Positions 8,399-17,658 of a stretch of DNA of 64,000 nucleotides are shown here, piece by piece. The stretch covers positions 124,001 through 188,000 of the forward strand of contig OY288160.1 of NCBI GenBank assembly GCA_958439195.1. The letters are read 5' to 3'. Source of the stretch: an uncultured Paracoccaceae bacterium. Its GTDB lineage: Bacteria > Pseudomonadota > Alphaproteobacteria > Rhodobacterales > Rhodobacteraceae. Made by a program: the position numbers and the translations under genes. Position 1 is the first letter of the stretch. Every line of letters begins with the position of its first letter. The notes under the pieces are model-generated. The model saw nothing but the letters and a program-made list of their open reading frames with translations, searched no databases and had not been told where the DNA came from.

Positions 8399-9436
8399 TC
8401 AGTCATCATACCCCGTCATTTCCAGATAGCCGACGCCAGTATGGCTGCCTGAAATGGTGATCGGCCCCTCCCAATAGGGGACCGACGTGGCCATCCATGC
8501 ATCGGGGTTCAGGGCGGTGACGGTGGCGTCGATACCACGGGCCGGAAACCGAATTTTCCAGGTGGTTGGCACCCGCCGCCCGGCGATGCTGTGGCGGGCC
8601 AGTGCGGTTGCCGTAAACGCGCCATCTGCAAAGGGCGTGGCTTGCCCATCCGCCGAAATCCAGGTCGCTGCGGTGTAATCCTGACTTCCGCGCAGCACAA
8701 AACCCATGAGTTTGTCACCACTGTCGAAGGACAGGGAGAACCAATCCCACCCTGTCTGATCTGCGGCCAAGGGTTGGGAAGACCACTCCCTGTCCAGCCA
8801 AGCGGTTCCCGTGACGGGGATTTGCCCGTCAGGAAGGGTCAAGGTGCCTGACAGTTCGTAGAATGGCTGTGAATAGTAATAACTGGCCTGTCCTGCGGCA
8901 GATTTCACAGAATACCCGTCCTGGCCGTGTTTGACCAATGGCCCGGTGGCCTGCAGATTTACATCATAGGCAAAATCACTGCCTGATGCGGTGAGGCGCA
9001 GGATGTTGATATCCGGCCCCTCCATCCCCCAATTGTCGATCCAGGCTGAAAACGGGCTGGCCACCACGCCGGCCTGCCCGATCCCCCCGCGTGCAAGACG
9101 TTCCGCAACATGGTGGGCATCGGGTGTGGTGATCGCGGCGTGACCCATCCAAAGCTGTGGCGTGTCCCAGCCCTGGCCATCCTGTGGGGCAAGGGCAGAC
9201 CGGAACAACGTCCATTGCAGCCCATAGGGCGTGCCGTCGGGGCCGGTCATATTGGCCGTCAGATACCACCATTCAATCCGATAGTCGGGATGTGCGCCGT
9301 GGTCAGCCGGAAAATTCAGCGCGCGCCCTGGCACCGGCTGGCTGAAATTGTCGGCGTCGGTTCCCAGACCTGCAAAACCCTGTGCCATCGCTGCCAATGG
9401 AAGCAACAGAAGGGCGACGAATGCCTTAACGTTCAT
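8399..9436 (-). CDS. CrtC/AttH lipocalin-like family protein, exported
   Basis: 345 residues with a signal peptide (LLLLPLAAMAQG). The sequence RIEWWYLTANMTGPDG, WMGHAAIT and TAWLDREWSSQPL are typical of the hydroxyneurosporene-synthase-like (AttH) family of two lipocalin-like domains. Here it is not near carotenoid genes; instead its start overlaps the end of an FtsX-type ABC permease by 11 bases, giving the ABC-ATPase/permease/AttH gene order known from Agrobacterium attEFGH-type loci. It is therefore more likely a periplasmic or membrane-anchored partner handling a hydrophobic ligand of that transporter than a carotenoid hydratase. ATG at 9436 chosen because the signal peptide starts there. 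Confidence 0.8.
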   Translation of the reverse strand: MNVKAFVALLLLPLAAMAQGFAGLGTDADNFSQPVPGRALNFPADHGAHPDYRIEWWYLTANMTGPDGTPYGLQWTLFRSALAPQDGQGWDTPQLWMGHAAITTPDAHHVAERLARGGIGQAGVVASPFSAWIDNWGMEGPDINILRLTASGSDFAYDVNLQATGPLVKHGQDGYSVKSAAGQASYYYSQPFYELSGTLTLPDGQIPVTGTAWLDREWSSQPLAADQTGWDWFSLSFDSGDKLMGFVLRGSQDYTAATWISADGQATPFADGAFTATALARHSIAGRRVPTTWKIRFPARGIDATVTALNPDAWMATSVPYWEGPITISGSHTGVGYLEMTGYDD

Positions 9437-11813
9437 GACGAAACACCCCAAGAAGCTGCGCAGGCGGGATGCGCGACAGCCGCCAGGCTGGCCAAGCGGC
9501 CGCAAAAGCCGCCGCCATCAGCGCCAATCCCACAAGGCGCAGGTAATCCAGTGGGAAAAAATACATAGGCAGGCGCCAGCCAAATGCCTCTACATTCACG
9601 ACGGCCAACAAAGCCCAGGCCAGCGCCAGCCCCAAAGGCAACGCCATCACGGCTGTCAACAAGGCAAGCACAACCGCACGCAACAGATCCATCACTGCCA
9701 GCCCGCGGCGTGTAAGGCCAAGCGCCCAGACTGGTGCAAGCTGCGGCAGGCGCATCGCAGCCAGGGTAAGAAGACTCATCAAAATGGCAAAACCTGCGAC
9801 AGCGAGGGTCAGGACGTTCAGCGCCGCAGTCACCGCGAAGGTCCGTTCAAAAACCGACAGGGAAAGAGCCTTGATTGACGCTTGATCAATCATTGCACTC
9901 TCTGCCACGCCAGCCATTTCGCGCAGGTTGATCCGCAAGGCTTCGATCTGATCCGGGTCAACGCGTAAACCAAAGCGCAAGGCGATCACATCGGGGAACA
10001 AGGAACGAAACAGCGATTCCGTCACGATGACCTGACCCAGCGGGTTGCCGTAATCCCCATAGACGCCCAGAACGGGCAAGGTGATGCCCGTGCCAAGGCG
10101 GACAGGTGAACCCAAATCCAGCTTTGCGCGCCGAAAAAGCTGTTCATTGATCAATACACCTTCGCCTTGTGCGAGCCTTTGCCAAACATCCGGCACAGAG
10201 CGCAGAAAACGCCAATTGTCACGGTAGGTGGCATGGTCGCGCGCGGCATATATCTGGGCGGGCAGGGCGGCGATGGTCCGGTCCACATTCATCAATGGCA
10301 GAACGGCATCAGCTTGACTTGATGCAACCGCAAGAATTGCGTCCGCCTGTGCGCTGTCGGCCGCCGTGACGTAAAGCTCCGAGGCGAGGCGTTGATCAAG
10401 AAACCCGGTGAATGTCAGCCGGAAGGACGACACCATGGTTGAAACACCCACGTTCGCCGCCATTGCAAGCAGCAGTGCCATAAGGGCCAGCGACAAACCG
10501 GGCACCTGTTGGCGTGTGTCCGCCCAGAACCACTGGGGAACAGGGGTCTTGGCGCGGGTGGCGACCGCTGCAATCAACGCCACCAGAAGGGGGGGCAGGG
10601 CCAATGCACCGCCCACCAAAAGCGCGCCCAGCATCCCGAAGCCTGCCAAGAGCCCTTTGCCCCAGATGACAAAAGCCCCTGAAAGCACCAAGAGGGTCAG
10701 GGACAGCGCGGCTTGAACGGTCCACCGACGCGACATGCCCGCCGCCCAAGCCTGACCACCTGCAAGCAGGGGCATACGCGCCAAAGACCACAAGGCACCA
10801 CCAGCCGCGACCGCCGTGCCGCCCAGCGCGATTGCAAATCCAGACAGCCACCATGCGGGTCGCAGCGTTAACTGGCCCGACACATCCGCGCCATACAGAC
10901 CGCGCAGCGATGCGGCCACGTCAGGCATCAGCGCCGCTGCCATCACATATCCCAGTGCAACGCCGATCCCCCCGGCCATCAGCGCCAGAAGCCCCAATTC
11001 AACTGCCATCAAGGCAATCAGCCGGGCCAATGGTGCCCCCAACGCGCGAAGCGTGCGCACCACCGATCGGCGCTGTTCAAAAGCCAGTCCAATGGCACCA
11101 TGCACGATGAAAAGACCCACTGCAAAGGACAGCAGGCCAAAGGCGGTCAGGTTCAGGTGGAAACTGTCAGTCAACCGGGCGACATCGCTGCCGTCCTGTG
11201 GGGCGATCTGCATAAGGTCGGGGGCGACCTCTTCCAGCGGACGGCGGTTCAGGGGTTGGTCCGGGGACAGGATCAATTGGTCGATTTCGTCCCCGCGGCC
11301 CAAAATACGCTGTGCCAGCCCGATGTCCGTGATTGCGGTATTCGGCGCAACATCGGGGTTTTCCACGTGCTGCGCGCCGGTGGTGGGCAACTGGACCAGA
11401 GTTTCTGCACGGGCAAATATCTGACCTTCACCCGCCAGAAAACGCCCCAGATCGGCGCCACCCTGCGGATCGACCGGCCCAATTCCACCAGGAGCGGTAA
11501 GCGGCTCCAATCCTACGAGCCGGACCTGACCAAGTCGTCCCTCTATTACCGGGGAGACCAGCCAACCCGCCCGTCGGAGCGCCACATAGGTTGCGTGATC
11601 AATTACCGCACCATCGCGCGGTGCAAGTTGCAGGAACTGCCCCTCGCCCAATGTGGCAGCGGCAGCGTCATAGCTGGCACGTGCCTCTGCGTTGATGGCC
11701 TGCACACCCGACCACAGCGCCGTCGCCAAAGTGAGCCCAGCCAGAAGCGTGATCAATTGCAACGGGTTGCGCCACCAATGTGATGCAAGTGCATGCAGGA
11801 TGGCGGCCGTCAC
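9426..11813 (-). CDS. ABC transporter permease, FtsX/LolE-like, duplicated
   Basis: 795 residues. One membrane helix lies near the N terminus (about 15-38), a cluster of helices at about 225-430, and a final four-helix FtsX block at about 670-785, separated by periplasmic domains. This double FtsX layout is that of AttF/YbbP-like permeases, which extract or move lipids or lipoprotein-like ligands rather than import nutrients. The start overlaps the ATPase gene by 4 bases, so both are translated together, and the AttH-like gene follows. Residues REMAGVAESAMIDQ are in the large periplasmic loop. Substrate unknown. Confidence 0.85.
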   Translation of the reverse strand: MTAAILHALASHWWRNPLQLITLLAGLTLATALWSGVQAINAEARASYDAAAATLGEGQFLQLAPRDGAVIDHATYVALRRAGWLVSPVIEGRLGQVRLVGLEPLTAPGGIGPVDPQGGADLGRFLAGEGQIFARAETLVQLPTTGAQHVENPDVAPNTAITDIGLAQRILGRGDEIDQLILSPDQPLNRRPLEEVAPDLMQIAPQDGSDVARLTDSFHLNLTAFGLLSFAVGLFIVHGAIGLAFEQRRSVVRTLRALGAPLARLIALMAVELGLLALMAGGIGVALGYVMAAALMPDVAASLRGLYGADVSGQLTLRPAWWLSGFAIALGGTAVAAGGALWSLARMPLLAGGQAWAAGMSRRWTVQAALSLTLLVLSGAFVIWGKGLLAGFGMLGALLVGGALALPPLLVALIAAVATRAKTPVPQWFWADTRQQVPGLSLALMALLLAMAANVGVSTMVSSFRLTFTGFLDQRLASELYVTAADSAQADAILAVASSQADAVLPLMNVDRTIAALPAQIYAARDHATYRDNWRFLRSVPDVWQRLAQGEGVLINEQLFRRAKLDLGSPVRLGTGITLPVLGVYGDYGNPLGQVIVTESLFRSLFPDVIALRFGLRVDPDQIEALRINLREMAGVAESAMIDQASIKALSLSVFERTFAVTAALNVLTLAVAGFAILMSLLTLAAMRLPQLAPVWALGLTRRGLAVMDLLRAVVLALLTAVMALPLGLALAWALLAVVNVEAFGWRLPMYFFPLDYLRLVGLALMAAAFAAAWPAWRLSRIPPAQLLGVFRHER

Positions 11814-12460
11814 ACAAGTTTCCCCGATTGCAGATGCAGCCTGCGGGGCAATCTGGCGGCAAGACGTTCGGAGTGGGTGACCATGATCAAGCCAGCCCCC
11901 GTTTCTGCCACCAGTTCCTGTAGCATGGCCAGCACAGTATCTGCCGTCGCTTCATCCAGATTGCCGGTCGGTTCATCGGCAAGCACCAGATCGGGTTGAG
12001 GCGACAGGGTCCGCGCAATGGCCACCCGCTGCTGCTGCCCGCCTGATAATTGTTCGGGGTATTTCTTCAGGTGGTCCATCAGGCCAAGCCGTCGGGCAAG
12101 TTCCCGATCTCGTTCCGGTTGGTGACGATTGGCCAGCCGGGCCTGAAACGCGATGTTTGCCGCGACAGTCAGCGAAGGGATCAGGTTGAACTGTTGAAAG
12201 ATCACACCGACCGTGCCCCGCCGCAATACTGCGCGCCCGGCATCATCCAACGGCGTAATGTCCTTGCCGTTTATTTCGATCGCCCCGCTATCGGCTGTAT
12301 CCAGCCCGCCGATCAGATGCAGAAGCGTGCTTTTGCCTGAACCTGACTCGCCCGTCAGGGCCAGCATCTGGCCTTGTTCAAGATCAAAAGACACGCCGTT
12401 CAACACAGGCGTGGCCGTTCCTTCGTATGCTTTCCGGACAGCGCTAAGTTTCAGCAGCAT
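11810..12460 (-). CDS. ABC transporter ATP-binding protein, LolD/MacB type
   Basis: 216 residues with Walker A GESGSGKST (37-45), Q-loop in VGVIFQQFNLIP, signature LSGGQQQ and Walker B LVLADEPTGNLD; the last motif is diagnostic for the LolD/MacB/FtsE group that drives FtsX-fold permeases. The ATG at 12460 has a GGGG-rich ribosome-binding site and begins the domain; the frame is open upstream but without family residues. First gene of the three-gene operon with the permease and the AttH-like protein. A 12-bp palindrome lies about 110 bases upstream. Confidence 0.9.
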   Translation of the reverse strand: MLLKLSAVRKAYEGTATPVLNGVSFDLEQGQMLALTGESGSGKSTLLHLIGGLDTADSGAIEINGKDITPLDDAGRAVLRRGTVGVIFQQFNLIPSLTVAANIAFQARLANRHQPERDRELARRLGLMDHLKKYPEQLSGGQQQRVAIARTLSPQPDLVLADEPTGNLDEATADTVLAMLQELVAETGAGLIMVTHSERLAARLPRRLHLQSGKLV

Positions 12461-12570
12461 TTTTCCCCCCAACAATCGCAAGATAAGGCGCTGTCTGGGA
12501 ACGGAAAGGCATTTGGACATCAAGCGATGCTGCATTGGCAACATGCCACTGAATGCAGGTTGGGTATTTG

Positions 12571-12582
12571 CGTCAATTGACG
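12571..12582. promoter_or_regulatory. Perfect 12-bp palindrome upstream of the ABC operon
   Basis: CGTCAATTGACG is a perfect dyad in the 220-base gap between the ABC ATPase start (12460) and the end of eptA. Read on the minus strand it supplies a TTGACG that could act as a -35 element for the ABC operon. The -10 is not convincing. Candidate operator only. Confidence 0.35.
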
Positions 12583-12680
12583 TGCGTGCAGGGCTGCAGG
12601 ACGGGTGTGCCTGGCAATGATGGACAAAGCGATGCGGGAGGACAGTCCTTCGGTATTTGAAACCGTCGCTTTCTGGAACG

Positions 12681-14342
12681 TCATTCCCGGCAGGCGGACA
12701 CCAGATCAAGCGCGCTGTCGTGAACAGAGGTCAGCACATCCATCAGGCCAAGGACCGTATGAAACACCGCATCTTGCGACAGGCTATCCTTTTCCCGTTT
12801 GGCAAGGCAGGACTGATCCACCTTGAGAGCAGACTGATAGGCCGGTGACAACCACATCAGCATGGGAACATGGGTCTGCGCCTCGGGAGCCAGGAAATAA
12901 GGTGCGGCATGAAGATAAAGGCCGTCTTCACCAAGGGATTCGCCGTGGTCGGACAGGAAGAAAACGGCAGGGATGACGTCGGACTGGGCAGCCAGAATGT
13001 CGATGGTCTCTGAGATGACCTTGTCGGTAAAGTGGATGGAGTTGTCATAAGCATTGACGATTTCTTCATTGGTGCAATCGGCAAACTCTGCTGTGCGACA
13101 GGCCGGTGAAAACACCTCGGCTTCGGGCGGATAACGCATGAAGTAGGCAGGGCCGTGGCTGCCGATCATATGGATGAATAGGACCGTGTCGCGCGTCAGT
13201 CCGGGCAGCGCCTTCTTGATCGGCTCAAGGAAAACGGCATCGGTGCATTCACCTTGGACACAGGCCGTGGGATCATCTGCCGCGGTCATGCGGCGGGCTT
13301 GGGTTACCCGCCCTGCTGTGCCTTGATCGCCGGTGTTATTGTCCCACCAAAGGACATCAATATCGGCATGGGTCAGGACGTCGGTCAGGTTTTCCTGACG
13401 GATGGCGCGATCATAGGAATAGCCGTTCCTTGTAAGGTTCGACATCATGCAGGGCACCGAAACAGCGGTTGACGTTCCACAGGACGAGACATTCGTGAAA
13501 TTGACGATGTCGCGCTGTGCAAGTTGCGGGGTCGTCGGACGGGCATACCCATTCAGGCCAAAATTCTGCGCCCGCGCCGTTTCGCCAACGAATACGACGG
13601 TTAGAACCGGCTTCGGAGCAGACGCTATCAGCTTGCCTTTACGGGCATCAGTGCCCAGCGGCGCGACGACCACATCCTTTGCCCGCAGCATCATTTTGGC
13701 ATACCGCGCCGCCCCGCCGATGGCGGCACCGGGCTGATAGCTTGCCAACACCTCTTTGCGCTCGCGCGCTACGGCAGAATAGGCCTTGAAATCACTGAAC
13801 AGCGCGCCTGCGAAGATGGCCACGACCAGGACGGCGGTTAAGACCCAGCGCCAGAGGTATGAGAAGAATTGCGTCGGGCGGATGCGCACCCAAAACACCG
13901 CAGCAGCAGGCAACAATCCCCAGATAAACACGTGAACAAGGAAACCGACAGTGATCAAGTGTTTGGATTCCGTCACGGTCGTAAGCATGGCGTTCTGGAT
14001 CATCTCGCGGTCAATGACGATGCCGAGGTTGTCCATGTAATAGGATGTTACCGCAGACAAGATCAGCAGGGCTGCGGCAACGGGTTTCAGCAGCCAGCGA
14101 AAGCCAAGGATCACGAACATCAGCAAAGTCAGCATCCAGACAGCAATGCCCCATCCGGCCACTTGCCGGATGTTGCCGTCAAACACATCCCAGGCGCGTT
14201 GCCAGAAAGTGAAGTTATGCGCCGCCATGATGAAAACTGACGCCGCCAGAGCAAGTCCAACCGCTGGAATTTCAGGTCGCGCGGGGCGGAAATGTGCAAT
14301 CGGCGCTGTCTGCACCGGGGCTTTCGTAGCTGTGTTCTGCAA
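12681..14342 (-). CDS. eptA: Phosphoethanolamine transferase, lipid A type
   Basis: 553 residues. Five N-terminal membrane helices (about 28-185) precede a periplasmic sulfatase-fold domain. The zinc/active site is intact: GETAR (Glu254), the nucleophile Thr292 in CGTSTAVSVPC, and SDHGESLGE near the C terminus. The family moves phosphoethanolamine from phosphatidylethanolamine to lipid A or other envelope glycans at the outer face of the inner membrane, which lowers negative charge and can give resistance to cationic peptides. Paired cysteines typical for EptA are present. The gene is alone on its strand, 220 bases from the ABC operon and 398 bases from the amine operon. Whether lipid A or another acceptor is used cannot be read. 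Confidence 0.88.
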   Translation of the reverse strand: MQNTATKAPVQTAPIAHFRPARPEIPAVGLALAASVFIMAAHNFTFWQRAWDVFDGNIRQVAGWGIAVWMLTLLMFVILGFRWLLKPVAAALLILSAVTSYYMDNLGIVIDREMIQNAMLTTVTESKHLITVGFLVHVFIWGLLPAAAVFWVRIRPTQFFSYLWRWVLTAVLVVAIFAGALFSDFKAYSAVARERKEVLASYQPGAAIGGAARYAKMMLRAKDVVVAPLGTDARKGKLIASAPKPVLTVVFVGETARAQNFGLNGYARPTTPQLAQRDIVNFTNVSSCGTSTAVSVPCMMSNLTRNGYSYDRAIRQENLTDVLTHADIDVLWWDNNTGDQGTAGRVTQARRMTAADDPTACVQGECTDAVFLEPIKKALPGLTRDTVLFIHMIGSHGPAYFMRYPPEAEVFSPACRTAEFADCTNEEIVNAYDNSIHFTDKVISETIDILAAQSDVIPAVFFLSDHGESLGEDGLYLHAAPYFLAPEAQTHVPMLMWLSPAYQSALKVDQSCLAKREKDSLSQDAVFHTVLGLMDVLTSVHDSALDLVSACRE

Positions 14343-14740
14343 GTTGTAAAGTCCTGTGCCTTTGCGCGTCGCTGCTATCGCTTGGTGACGCTGTCTGGCT
14401 TGGGCTTACTGCCGCGAATAGCATCGGGCTATTGGACCCCTGTCGCGGATGGTTGGTCTGTAACCTTAGTCATAGGGATGAAATGGAACCGTCAGCGCGT
14501 TCCGTGACGGTTGTGCAAAAACACGCGATTTGGCCGCAGTTCGCCATGGCCGCCGCAGCCAGGACAGACTTCATCCGTGGCATTTCGCCGGATCTGACAT
14601 GATTGTCTGACATCCGAATGGCTCGCGCCGATAAGTTTCAATCGCGTTTTGTATTCCTGCCCGCAAATGCCATGCACCAAAAACGAACATTTAATGAGAG
14701 GAATTTAGCGGATTTAAAGCCAATCATTCCCATATTCGAA
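14343..14740. other. Intergenic region between eptA and the amine operon, with hairpin
   Basis: 398 bases. A perfect 8-bp inverted repeat AACCGTCA/TGACGGTT with a 10-base loop lies at 14487-14512, between the end of the flavoenzyme gene and the start of eptA. It could end the amine operon or be an operator for eptA. A minus-strand frame at 14492-14680 contains two CxxC-like spacings (CPGCGGHG) but no other support, so it is not called. Confidence 0.4.
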
Positions 14741-16831
14741 CTATGGCGTCAAAAGAGGCGCGTCTGACAAACCCGCGATCTCTCGTCTGAAGGACAGGGC
14801 GTCACCCCTGTCGGGCTGATCCAGTTCCTCGGCGTAACGACGACCGGCATAGGTGGCCCAGGCAATGGGGCCAGGGGAAGCCGCGTCGCCCATCAGGTGC
14901 AGTGACACCATACCTGCTGCGCGCCAATTCCGCTGCCTGAGATCATGGAACAGCCCGTTTTCGGGGCTGCGCGCGGTGACCATCACAACGGCATCACAGG
15001 CAATACTGCTGGATTGATCGGACCAAGTGCAGGTGATGTCGACCGCCTTGTCATGTATTCGGTCTGGGGCGTGGGACAGATGGATGCGCACCCCAAGCGA
15101 CGCGAGCCGGCGCTGGATGGTGGCCTGTTCCAAAGTATTATCCGTCCATTCCGCAACCTTGACGGCGGGGGTCACGAAATCCACCCTACAGCCACGGGCG
15201 ACCAGCAGTTCTGCCATGACCGATCCCATGTAGAAATGGTCATCATCATAGACCAGCACCGCCCCGTTTTGGGGTCCGTGTCCGGCCATAAGATCATCGG
15301 GTGAGAAAATCGGCATGGCTGGATCGGTAGGGATCGGGTGCAGATGAAACCGCGCCACGGCATCGCGCCGCCAATGGCAACCGGTGGCAATGGCCACGTG
15401 TTCCACACCAAAGGACAGGATGTCATCCGCTGTCAGGCGGCTGTCCAGATAGGTTTGCACATTTGGCATCGGCGCAATCTGGCCCACGCGGTAATCGGCT
15501 ACCCGTCCCCAAGCTGCCAGACCCGGCAGCAGGCGTTCACGCGCAACACGGCCGCCCAGGGTGGTGGTCGCTTCGGCCAGCGTCACCTGATAGCCGCGTT
15601 TCCCAAGGATATGCGCGGCCTCCAGCCCCGCAGGGCCAGCACCGACGATGAGCACGCTTTCCGATTTTCCCTTGGGGTGCATCCGTTCGGGATGCCATCC
15701 CTTGCGCCATTCTTCCATGAAAGCGGTGTTCTGGGTGCAGCGGCTGATGCCTTGGGTCATGTCGCCCGAAACGCAGATATTGCAGCCGATACATTCGCGG
15801 ATGTCATCAAAGCGGCCTTCCTCGATCTTTTTCGGAAGGAAGGGATCGGCAATGGATGGTCGGGCCGCCCCGATGAAATCCAAAACACCGGACCGGATCT
15901 GCCTGACCATCGCATCCGCGCTGGTGAAACGGCCCACACCGACGACAGGTTTCGAGGTGAGCGCCTTGATCCCACGGACAAGATCTTCTTGTGCGCCTTC
16001 GGGTTTAAAGCGGGAAGTGCCAGAGCACGCCTCCCACGTGCCATGCGCCAGATCCCAGATATCGGGCAGATCGCCATGCATCTCGATGAAGTCACGCAGT
16101 TCGGTATTTGAAAAACCCATCTCTCCCGCCTCGTGCAAGGACAGGCGCAGGGAAATGGCCAACTCCCCCTTGGTTTCCTCACGCGCCTCTTCCACGATCT
16201 CGCGGATGAAGCGGGCGCGGTTTTCCAGACTGCCGCCATATTCGTCGCTGCGGTGATTGGTGTTGCGCGACAGGAAATGCTGCAGGATGCCAAAGCCGTG
16301 CGCCCCGTAAAGGCAGATCAGGTCAAAGCCGGCGGTCTGGCTGCGTCGAAAGGCGTTGCGGAACCATCGGCGCAGGTCGCGGATATCATCACGGTCCATC
16401 GTGCGGGCCTGCACAGGATCGGACGTGAAGGTCAAGATCGGACCGCCAGAAACAGCCAGCGGCACCTCGCGCGAGTAAAGGTTGGGGCCATTTATGCCGG
16501 AATAGGCGAGCTGGATTCCCGCCAGCGCGCCGTGGGATTTCATCGCCTCGGCCATGCGGGCCAGGGCCGGGATGTCGCGGTCATCCCAGAGGTGTTGTTC
16601 GATGAAGGGCGTAATCTCGGACGTCGGATGAATTTCTGTCTGCTCGGTGAAGATCACACCCCAGCCGCCTTCGGCCTTGGTGCGCCGCATTTCGACAACG
16701 GCCGATGGGTCACGATACCCGCCACCATTGCAATGCGGCACTTGATAGAAGCGGTTCTTCGCAATTTTTGGGCCGATCCGAACCGGTTCGAACAGGACGT
16801 CATAACGGCTGTCGCGGGTGTCCTTGGGCAT
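14741..16831 (-). CDS. Amine dehydrogenase of the trimethylamine/histamine dehydrogenase family (DgcA-like)
   Basis: 696 residues: an N-terminal FMN TIM barrel (old-yellow-enzyme fold, about 1-340), a 4Fe-4S segment, and FAD/ADP-binding domains. Cys34 in FYQVPHCNG matches the residue that binds 6-S-cysteinyl FMN in trimethylamine dehydrogenase; Tyr175 and His178 fit its active-site pair; Cys347, 350, 353 and 365 fit the cluster ligands almost number for number. The aromatic bowl of trimethylamine dehydrogenase (Tyr60, Trp264, Trp355) appears here as Gln64, Trp266 and Asp357, the pattern I recall for histamine dehydrogenase, so a primary amine or diamine is more likely than trimethylamine. It ends an operon with a nitrilase and a polyamine-type importer. 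Electrons would leave through ETF or a similar carrier. Dimethylglycine demethylation is an alternative. Confidence 0.85.
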   Translation of the reverse strand: MPKDTRDSRYDVLFEPVRIGPKIAKNRFYQVPHCNGGGYRDPSAVVEMRRTKAEGGWGVIFTEQTEIHPTSEITPFIEQHLWDDRDIPALARMAEAMKSHGALAGIQLAYSGINGPNLYSREVPLAVSGGPILTFTSDPVQARTMDRDDIRDLRRWFRNAFRRSQTAGFDLICLYGAHGFGILQHFLSRNTNHRSDEYGGSLENRARFIREIVEEAREETKGELAISLRLSLHEAGEMGFSNTELRDFIEMHGDLPDIWDLAHGTWEACSGTSRFKPEGAQEDLVRGIKALTSKPVVGVGRFTSADAMVRQIRSGVLDFIGAARPSIADPFLPKKIEEGRFDDIRECIGCNICVSGDMTQGISRCTQNTAFMEEWRKGWHPERMHPKGKSESVLIVGAGPAGLEAAHILGKRGYQVTLAEATTTLGGRVARERLLPGLAAWGRVADYRVGQIAPMPNVQTYLDSRLTADDILSFGVEHVAIATGCHWRRDAVARFHLHPIPTDPAMPIFSPDDLMAGHGPQNGAVLVYDDDHFYMGSVMAELLVARGCRVDFVTPAVKVAEWTDNTLEQATIQRRLASLGVRIHLSHAPDRIHDKAVDITCTWSDQSSSIACDAVVMVTARSPENGLFHDLRQRNWRAAGMVSLHLMGDAASPGPIAWATYAGRRYAEELDQPDRGDALSFRREIAGLSDAPLLTP

Positions 16832-16838
16832 GGGAACC

Positions 16839-17603
16839 TCAGATCTTGCGATAATCGTGGAGCTGGGTCTGCAACAGGGCGGGGTCTGGTTGCCGTTCGA
16901 TATCGGCGATCAAGAGGGCAGGGCCGGGGCCGGCGGCGGCAAGGATGGCCGCGTCGGGAGCGGCGATGACAGAGCCACCACAATAGGTGATATCGCCCTC
17001 TGTGCCGCAGTAATTGGCATAGACGATGGTCACGGAATGGTTGATCGCATGGGCCGGCACCACAATCCTGCTGACATGGGTATTCGGTTCGGGGTTTGCT
17101 GTGGGGACCAGAACAAGATGCACCCCCGCCTCGGCCAATGATCGAACAAGCGGGGCAAATTCAACGTCATAGCAGATCAGCATTGCGGTCCGCAGGCCAG
17201 CCATATCAAAGGTCGACACGGCGTTCCCCGGCGCATAGATGGATTTTTCGCGCGGTCCAAAAAGTTGGACCTTTCTGTAATGCCCGATCTCACGCCCCTT
17301 TGTGTCCAGTGCGACGGCAGAGTTATAGACACTGTCGCCGTCGCGTTCGGCATAGCCGATCACGATGCCACACCGTTTGTCGCGGCATAGGGCGGCCAAC
17401 CGTTCGTGCCAGGGTCCGCCCCTTTGCTGGGCGCGGGCGGAGATGTCGGGTTGGTTGTAGCCGGGCAAGAACACCTCTGGCGCAACAAGGGTGATGGCCC
17501 CCATCGCAGACGCGGCGGTCATTGCTGCATCAAGGGCGGCAAAGGCGACATCGTCCGAAGATTCCGGCGATGGACCTTGCCAAAGGGCGATCACAAAGGA
17601 CAT
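16839..17603 (-). CDS. Carbon-nitrogen hydrolase (nitrilase superfamily amidase)
   Basis: 254 residues with the full Glu-Lys-Cys triad: Glu43 in PEVFLPGY, Lys111 in RKVQLFG and Cys144 in ICYDVEF. Members hydrolyse amides, nitriles or N-carbamyl groups in the cytoplasm. The context with a polyamine-type importer makes an N-carbamoylputrescine-amidase-like or omega-amidase-like role possible, but substrate residues do not decide it. Start at 17603 has GGAG six bases upstream; the longer frame adds 17 unrelated residues. Seven bases separate it from the flavoenzyme gene, and a perfect hairpin separates it from the binding-protein gene. Confidence 0.85.
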   Translation of the reverse strand: MSFVIALWQGPSPESSDDVAFAALDAAMTAASAMGAITLVAPEVFLPGYNQPDISARAQQRGGPWHERLAALCRDKRCGIVIGYAERDGDSVYNSAVALDTKGREIGHYRKVQLFGPREKSIYAPGNAVSTFDMAGLRTAMLICYDVEFAPLVRSLAEAGVHLVLVPTANPEPNTHVSRIVVPAHAINHSVTIVYANYCGTEGDITYCGGSVIAAPDAAILAAAGPGPALLIADIERQPDPALLQTQLHDYRKI

Positions 17604-17622
17604 GGGCGCTCCATCCGTTTGG

Positions 17623-17652
17623 GGCTGGGGGCGGGCAATTCCGCCCCCAGCC
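17623..17652 (-). promoter_or_regulatory. Perfect intercistronic hairpin behind the binding-protein gene
   Basis: GGCTGGGGGCGG and CCGCCCCCAGCC form a perfect 12-bp stem with a 6-base loop, 7 bases behind the stop of the substrate-binding-protein gene and 20 bases before the amidase start. No T run follows. Such hairpins after binding-protein cistrons usually protect the upstream mRNA or cut read-through, giving more binding protein than downstream enzymes. Confidence 0.7.
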
Positions 17653-17658
17653 AAAGGA

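Noticed and set aside
14492..14680. 62-codon minus-strand frame with CPGCGGHG
   Set aside because: The short cysteine motif alone is not enough; it overlaps a hairpin and lacks a ribosome-binding site.
14741..16831. Calling the flavoenzyme 2,4-dienoyl-CoA reductase
   Set aside because: The covalent-FMN cysteine region (FYQVPHCNG) and pocket residues match amine dehydrogenases instead.
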